Source: Acidobacteriaceae bacterium (GTDB lineage: Bacteria > Acidobacteriota > Terriglobia > Terriglobales > Acidobacteriaceae). Taken from it: a DNA stretch of 9,963 nt. This document shows positions 6,648-9,963 of the stretch, piece by piece. Below the pieces are notes generated by a model. It saw nothing but the letters and a program-made list of their open reading frames with translations. It did not search any database and was not told the origin of the DNA. Every line of letters starts with the position of its first letter. The first letter of the stretch is position 1. Location: the NCBI GenBank assembly GCA_003162255.1, contig PMMJ01000130.1:10466-20428 (forward strand), written 5' to 3'. A program made the translations under genes and the position numbers.

Positions 6648-7475
6648 TTAGACACTCACCCGAACTTGTCCGTTGCCGGGAGCTTTGCGCAGACGGCCGA
6701 GAACGTAGTTCGCCAACTCGTGAAACTCATTTCGCTCTTTCAGGCCCAGATCGCGAGGGCGATCGAAGGGCACTTGAACGTCTTCGATAATCGTTCCCGG
6801 ATGCGCACTCATAACAAAGATCCTGTCGGCCAGATAAACCGCCTCGTCAACGTCGTGCGTGACGAACAAGATCGTGCTCGCGGTTTCGTCCCAAACTTTC
6901 AGCAGGAGTTGCTGCATCTCGCTGCGGGTTTGCGCATCGAGTGCGCCAAACGGTTCGTCCATCAAGATGACCGCCGGGCGAAGCGCCAGGGTGCGCGCAA
7001 TCGCTACGCGCTGCTGCATGCCGCCCGAAAGCGTCTCCGGATAGGCGTTCTCAAAACCGCTAAGTCCAATATCCTGCACTAACTGCGCCACCGTCTCTTT
7101 GCGCTGTTTTTCCGGAACGCCGTTGATCTTCAAACCGTATGCTATGTTACCAGCGACCGTCAGCCAGGGAAACGAAGTGTATCTCTGAAATACCATGCCG
7201 CGGTCCTTTCCGGGACCGTGTACTGGCTGTTCATTCACCAGGATCTCGCCGCTATCGGCTTGATCCAGACCGGCGATCAAACGCAGCAGAGTGGACTTGC
7301 CACATCCGGAGGGGCCGAGCAGAACGCGGAATTCGCCGATATCACGCCCTTCGCGGGAGTAGGCATCCTCAATCTCGAAATTGATGTTATCGAGGGCGTC
7401 GACTTTCGAACCGTCCGCGCCGACAAACGACCGGCTGACTTTGCTGACGGTGATTTTTGATTTCTTAGGCTCCAT
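6648..7475 (-). CDS. ABC transporter ATP-binding protein, NitT/TauT (TauB/SsuB-like) family
   Basis: This 275-residue nucleotide-binding subunit has all catalytic elements: Walker A GPSGCGKST (54-62), Q-loop Gln97 in VFQRYTSFPWLTV, signature LSGGMQQR (149-156), Walker B LMDEP (171-175) with D-loop ALD (178-180), and switch His207 in FVTHD. The FPWLTV block and overall length match the nitrate/sulfonate/taurine group. Compared with the usual form, a charged insertion, EDAYSREGRDI (36-46), sits between the first strands and Walker A, and might contact a partner other than the permease. Its ATG lies 4 bases after the permease stop, with only a weak GAG upstream, implying coupled translation. It would energise the adjacent permease on the cytoplasmic face. 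The substrate is not revealed by sequence. Confidence 0.93.
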   Translation of the reverse strand: MEPKKSKITVSKVSRSFVGADGSKVDALDNINFEIEDAYSREGRDIGEFRVLLGPSGCGKSTLLRLIAGLDQADSGEILVNEQPVHGPGKDRGMVFQRYTSFPWLTVAGNIAYGLKINGVPEKQRKETVAQLVQDIGLSGFENAYPETLSGGMQQRVAIARTLALRPAVILMDEPFGALDAQTRSEMQQLLLKVWDETASTILFVTHDVDEAVYLADRIFVMSAHPGTIIEDVQVPFDRPRDLGLKERNEFHELANYVLGRLRKAPGNGQVRVSV

Positions 7476-7479
7476 ATTC

Positions 7480-8337
7480 TCAAGCTCGGTGCTTGGCCGC
7501 TTTCAGGTGTGCCGTCGCGCTAGGAACGGCCGCCCCGCCTCCGGCCAGCGTCGAACTCGCTTTGCGCCAGGGGAAGAGACGGCCTTCGAGAAACGTCAGC
7601 AGAAACCGGAACAGAAACGCGGCGATGCCGATGGCGATGATTCCCGCATACACACGATCGAAATCCAGCACTTTGCGAGCAGCCTCCACCATGTAGCCTA
7701 CGCCCTTACGAGCATTCAACATCTCCGCCAGTATCACGTAGGTCCAGCCGATGTCGTAGAGAATTCGGAAGGACGAGAAAATCGCCGGGAACGACGCGCG
7801 GAACACTAGCCACAACGCGTGCCGCTGTTTGGCTCCGAGAGTATAGGCCGTTTCCAACAGGTCGTTGTCTACCCGGTTGACCTCTTCGACTACCACGGCC
7901 AACAAATAGAAAAACATTCCGAACCAGAGAAAAGCAATTTTCTCGGTTTCGTCGATGCCAAACAGGGCGATGAACGCGGGAAGAAACGCGGTCAGCGGCA
8001 TGGCGCGCATGGGAGCGGCTACGGGGTTTATGAGTTCGAACAGCCAGCGGTAGCTGGACATCAAAATGCCAAGCGGGATGGCGACGACCGCGCACCAGAA
8101 AAACGCCTGGGCGATGCGCCACCAGCTCATGAATACGTTTCCGAGCAGATCGTATTCCGTCCACAACAATTTAAAGGATCGGATTACTCCGAGGGGCGTG
8201 GGCAGCAGTGAAAAGTGCGGGCCTTCCCAGTAGGGCAATAAGATCCAGAGCAACACGATGACGCCCCATGTGATAAACGGGGCGGCCCATCGGACCCACG
8301 GCGGCACATCTTTCCGAATGGTGAACCAATCGCTCAT
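7480..8337 (-). CDS. ABC transporter permease, NitT/TauT (TauC/SsuC-like) family
   Basis: This is a 285-residue integral membrane protein. Hydrophobic segments lie at about 18-35, 73-92, 115-127, 135-150, 186-205 and 228-250, matching the six-helix BPD_transp_1 plan. The EAA loop that contacts the ATPase is visible as ETAYTLGAKQRHALWLVFRASFP (starting Glu162, Gly168, Pro184), slightly divided here only by family-typical substitutions. PTPLGVIRSF (47-55) and MPLTAFLPAFIALFGI (113-128) are hallmark stretches of the nitrate/sulfonate/taurine group. The tail after 258 is Ala/Ser-rich and probably unstructured. A Shine-Dalgarno AGGA lies 4 bases before the ATG. It follows the solute-binding gene by 38 bases and precedes the ATPase by 4. 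Confidence 0.93.
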   Translation of the reverse strand: MSDWFTIRKDVPPWVRWAAPFITWGVIVLLWILLPYWEGPHFSLLPTPLGVIRSFKLLWTEYDLLGNVFMSWWRIAQAFFWCAVVAIPLGILMSSYRWLFELINPVAAPMRAMPLTAFLPAFIALFGIDETEKIAFLWFGMFFYLLAVVVEEVNRVDNDLLETAYTLGAKQRHALWLVFRASFPAIFSSFRILYDIGWTYVILAEMLNARKGVGYMVEAARKVLDFDRVYAGIIAIGIAAFLFRFLLTFLEGRLFPWRKASSTLAGGGAAVPSATAHLKAAKHRA

Positions 8338-8350
8338 TGTTTCCTGTCGT

Positions 8351-8378
8351 CAGTTCTGAGAGCTAATTCTAAGAGCTA
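8351..8378. repeat. Imperfect 13-base tandem repeat between the solute-binding and permease genes
   Basis: CAGTTCTGAGAGCTA (8351-8365) recurs as TAATTCTAAGAGCTA (8364-8378), matching at 12 of 15 positions with a 13-base step. The second copy runs into the TAG stop of the solute-binding gene, and the palindrome GAGCTAGCTC (8373-8382) spans that stop. The stems are too short and lack a U tract, so this is not a standard terminator. It may be a local expansion or an RNA-processing site. Confidence 0.45.
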
Positions 8379-9947
8379 GCTCGAAGGGTTGGCATAGACC
8401 TTGATGTCGGTGCGCCGATTCTTTTCGCGTCCTTCGGGCGTCGCATTGCTGTCAATCGGTTTGTCCGGACCATTGCCCGCCGTCCGCAGTCGCGCCGAAG
8501 GAAAACCATATTTTTGCATCAGGTAGTTCTTGACCTCGTCCGCCCGGGCGTGTGAGAGCTGAATGTTGTAAGCACGAGAACCGGTCGAGTCGGTATTGCC
8601 ATCGATATCGACAATCGTGTTCTCATAGGCCCGCATTGTGCCGGCGAGTTCATCGACAATGGCGCGCGAATCGAGGCTCATGGCAGAAGAATTGGGATCG
8701 AAGTAGATGGACCGATGTTGGGTCGCGATTGGAGTTGCTCCCCTGGGTGGCTCCTTGTATTCGATAGGCGCTTCGCTGGACGCCATGGAGAAGCTATCGG
8801 CCAGCTTTTCGACGTAGCGGCGGTCCAGGCTCTCTTCCGGATTGAAGGTGTGTTTAATGATCATCGATTCTCGATACATGTCCTCGGCCATCCCCAGAAT
8901 ATTGGCATAATCGGAATTTGATCCGGCGGTACCCATGAACGAACGGTTGTCGGCGTAATCCGCAAGCTTCACGCCACCGAGCATGGTCTTCGCCAGGTCG
9001 GACGGGATATTGAAATCTTTGACCGTCCCGATCAGGTTGTAGGCACGCTCGGGTTGGGTCTTGATGAATTCAACGCCTTCGAGCCAGCCTTGGGCAAACT
9101 TCAGCAAGGTTTGCGGATGCTTCGCGGAAAAGCTGTCACTCACCACCAGAATGTCGGCGATGAGACGGTTTGCTATTTTTGTGTCGTAGATCTTCTTCGA
9201 TCCGGGACGCTTGGCAACCGCGTCGCTCATATCGGGGTCCCAGGCGACGGCCGCGTCAACTTTTTCCTGGGCGAAAAGGGTCGCCGGCTCGATGCCATCC
9301 TTGGTGTGGATCGCCTGGTTGAAGATTTCATTCCGCTGCGCAGTGCTCAGGCCGGAGGTCTTGAGTCCATTCCACAGCAAGAAGTGCGACGGAGTGAAAG
9401 GAGCAAATGCCACTTTCTTACCCGCCAGATCCTCGATGCTGTTGATGCCTTGCTTGCCGATCACGCCATCGGCGCCGCGTGACCAGTCGACCATCAGGAA
9501 GGCGTGCGAACCGAATCCCTTTTCCTTAAACTGCGCGTAGTCTTTGGCGTAGACGTCCGCGGTCGTCAGCATCACGTCGACATTATCGGTTGCGAGCGCG
9601 GCAGCCCCTTCGGTCCAATCGTCAATGATCTTGAACGAAACCTTGAGTCCTTTCTTGCCATAAATGGAGTCGGGAACTGTGTCGAGTCCGCCATTCGCCA
9701 CCAGGCCGCCGACGCACCCGACCCACACGTTGACACGCACACGGACCTCAGCATCGCTACTCGTCGAAGATGCTGGCAGTAACAGAGGCTTGGAAGCATC
9801 CACCGTCTCCCCGTGACTCGATGCGCTCTTGCCGCCCGTCCACTGGCTGAGATCTATGACTCCGTATCGATTCAGGCTGTAGCCAACCAGGGCCACGCCG
9901 ATTAGAAAAATCAGGACCCATCCACCTCGCTCAATTTTCACTGCCAT
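8376..9947 (-). CDS. Membrane-anchored NitT/TauT-type solute-binding protein fused to an OmpA peptidoglycan-binding domain
   Basis: The protein has 523 residues in three parts. Residues 8-25 (GGWVLIFLIGVALVGYSL) form one hydrophobic helix with no lipobox Cys, so it is a signal anchor or an uncleaved signal peptide. Residues ~70-390 are a periplasmic binding domain of the NMT1/TauA kind, with VNVWVGCVGG, DNVDVMLTTADVYA, GKKVAFAPFTPSHF and DAAVAWDPDMSDAV. Residues ~410-517 are an OmpA-family domain. Asp453 (NTDSTGS) and Arg468 (NIQLSHARAD) are 15 residues apart, as are the diaminopimelate-contacting Asp271/Arg286 of Acinetobacter OmpA (recalled), and NRR (510-512) follows. It should therefore capture a ligand while holding onto the cell wall. 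The start is fixed by GGAGG 8 bases upstream. It is the first gene of the operon in this window; whether more genes lie upstream is not visible. Confidence 0.93.
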   Translation of the reverse strand: MAVKIERGGWVLIFLIGVALVGYSLNRYGVIDLSQWTGGKSASSHGETVDASKPLLLPASSTSSDAEVRVRVNVWVGCVGGLVANGGLDTVPDSIYGKKGLKVSFKIIDDWTEGAAALATDNVDVMLTTADVYAKDYAQFKEKGFGSHAFLMVDWSRGADGVIGKQGINSIEDLAGKKVAFAPFTPSHFLLWNGLKTSGLSTAQRNEIFNQAIHTKDGIEPATLFAQEKVDAAVAWDPDMSDAVAKRPGSKKIYDTKIANRLIADILVVSDSFSAKHPQTLLKFAQGWLEGVEFIKTQPERAYNLIGTVKDFNIPSDLAKTMLGGVKLADYADNRSFMGTAGSNSDYANILGMAEDMYRESMIIKHTFNPEESLDRRYVEKLADSFSMASSEAPIEYKEPPRGATPIATQHRSIYFDPNSSAMSLDSRAIVDELAGTMRAYENTIVDIDGNTDSTGSRAYNIQLSHARADEVKNYLMQKYGFPSARLRTAGNGPDKPIDSNATPEGREKNRRTDIKVYANPSS

Positions 9948-9955
9948 ATAATTTT

Positions 9956-9960
9956 CCTCC
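9956..9960 (-). promoter_or_regulatory. Shine-Dalgarno GGAGG of the solute-binding/OmpA fusion gene
   Basis: GGAGG on the minus strand is followed by an 8-base A/T-rich spacer and the ATG at 9947-9945. It is the strongest ribosome site in the five-gene operon, which fits high production of the binding protein relative to the membrane subunits. Confidence 0.75.
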
Positions 9961-9963
9961 CGG

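Noticed and set aside
5943..7082. A 379-codon open frame on the plus strand across the coiled-coil and ABC ATPase genes
   Set aside because: It is antisense to two well-supported genes, including all ABC motifs. Its Leu/Gln-rich character is the complement of the coiled-coil codons, and it has no domain signature.

Overview
The window looks like a chromosomal segment of a moderately GC-rich soil- or sediment-type Gram-negative bacterium. An OmpA-type peptidoglycan-binding domain implies a diderm envelope. The gene style, together with an exported GH8 enzyme and a large radical SAM protein, is compatible with Acidobacteriota. That is an impression from composition and gene content, not a demonstrated assignment. 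I see no rRNA, tRNA, CRISPR array, transposase or phage gene.

Left part (1 to about 1656, + strand): the last 51 codons of an unrecognised helical protein, a roughly 165-base gap holding a short tandem repeat, then a glycoside hydrolase family 8 protein. It closely resembles reducing-end xylose-releasing exo-oligoxylanase (Rex) but carries an N-terminal export or membrane-anchor segment. Its stop codon shares a CTAG palindrome with the stop of a convergent radical SAM gene (1653-2993, - strand), which probably starts at a TTG behind a strong Shine-Dalgarno sequence.

Middle (2994-3967): a mostly gene-free stretch with one doubtful small membrane ORF. It ends in a compact, palindrome-rich promoter that appears to give a leaderless mRNA for a 175-residue zincin-like protein. 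That protein's metal-binding motif reads HLFGH instead of HExxH. The gene converges on the long operon to its right with a 44-base gap and no obvious terminator.

Right part (9947 down to 3968, - strand): a five-gene, tightly packed operon. In order it encodes a membrane-anchored NitT/TauT-type solute-binding domain fused to an OmpA peptidoglycan-binding domain, a TauC/SsuC-like permease, a TauB/SsuB-like ATPase, a two-helix membrane protein with a long cytoplasmic coiled coil, and a AAA+ ATPase with a degenerate N-terminal module. The last three transporter-side junctions are coupled or nearly so (TGA plus 4 bases before the ATPase; TAAATG into the coiled-coil gene; about 13 bases before the AAA+ gene). 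This suggests one machine: an ABC transporter tethered to the cell wall and served on the cytoplasmic side by a membrane-bound coiled coil and a AAA+ remodeller. Its substrate and purpose are not evident from sequence. It is the strongest candidate here for an incompletely described system.
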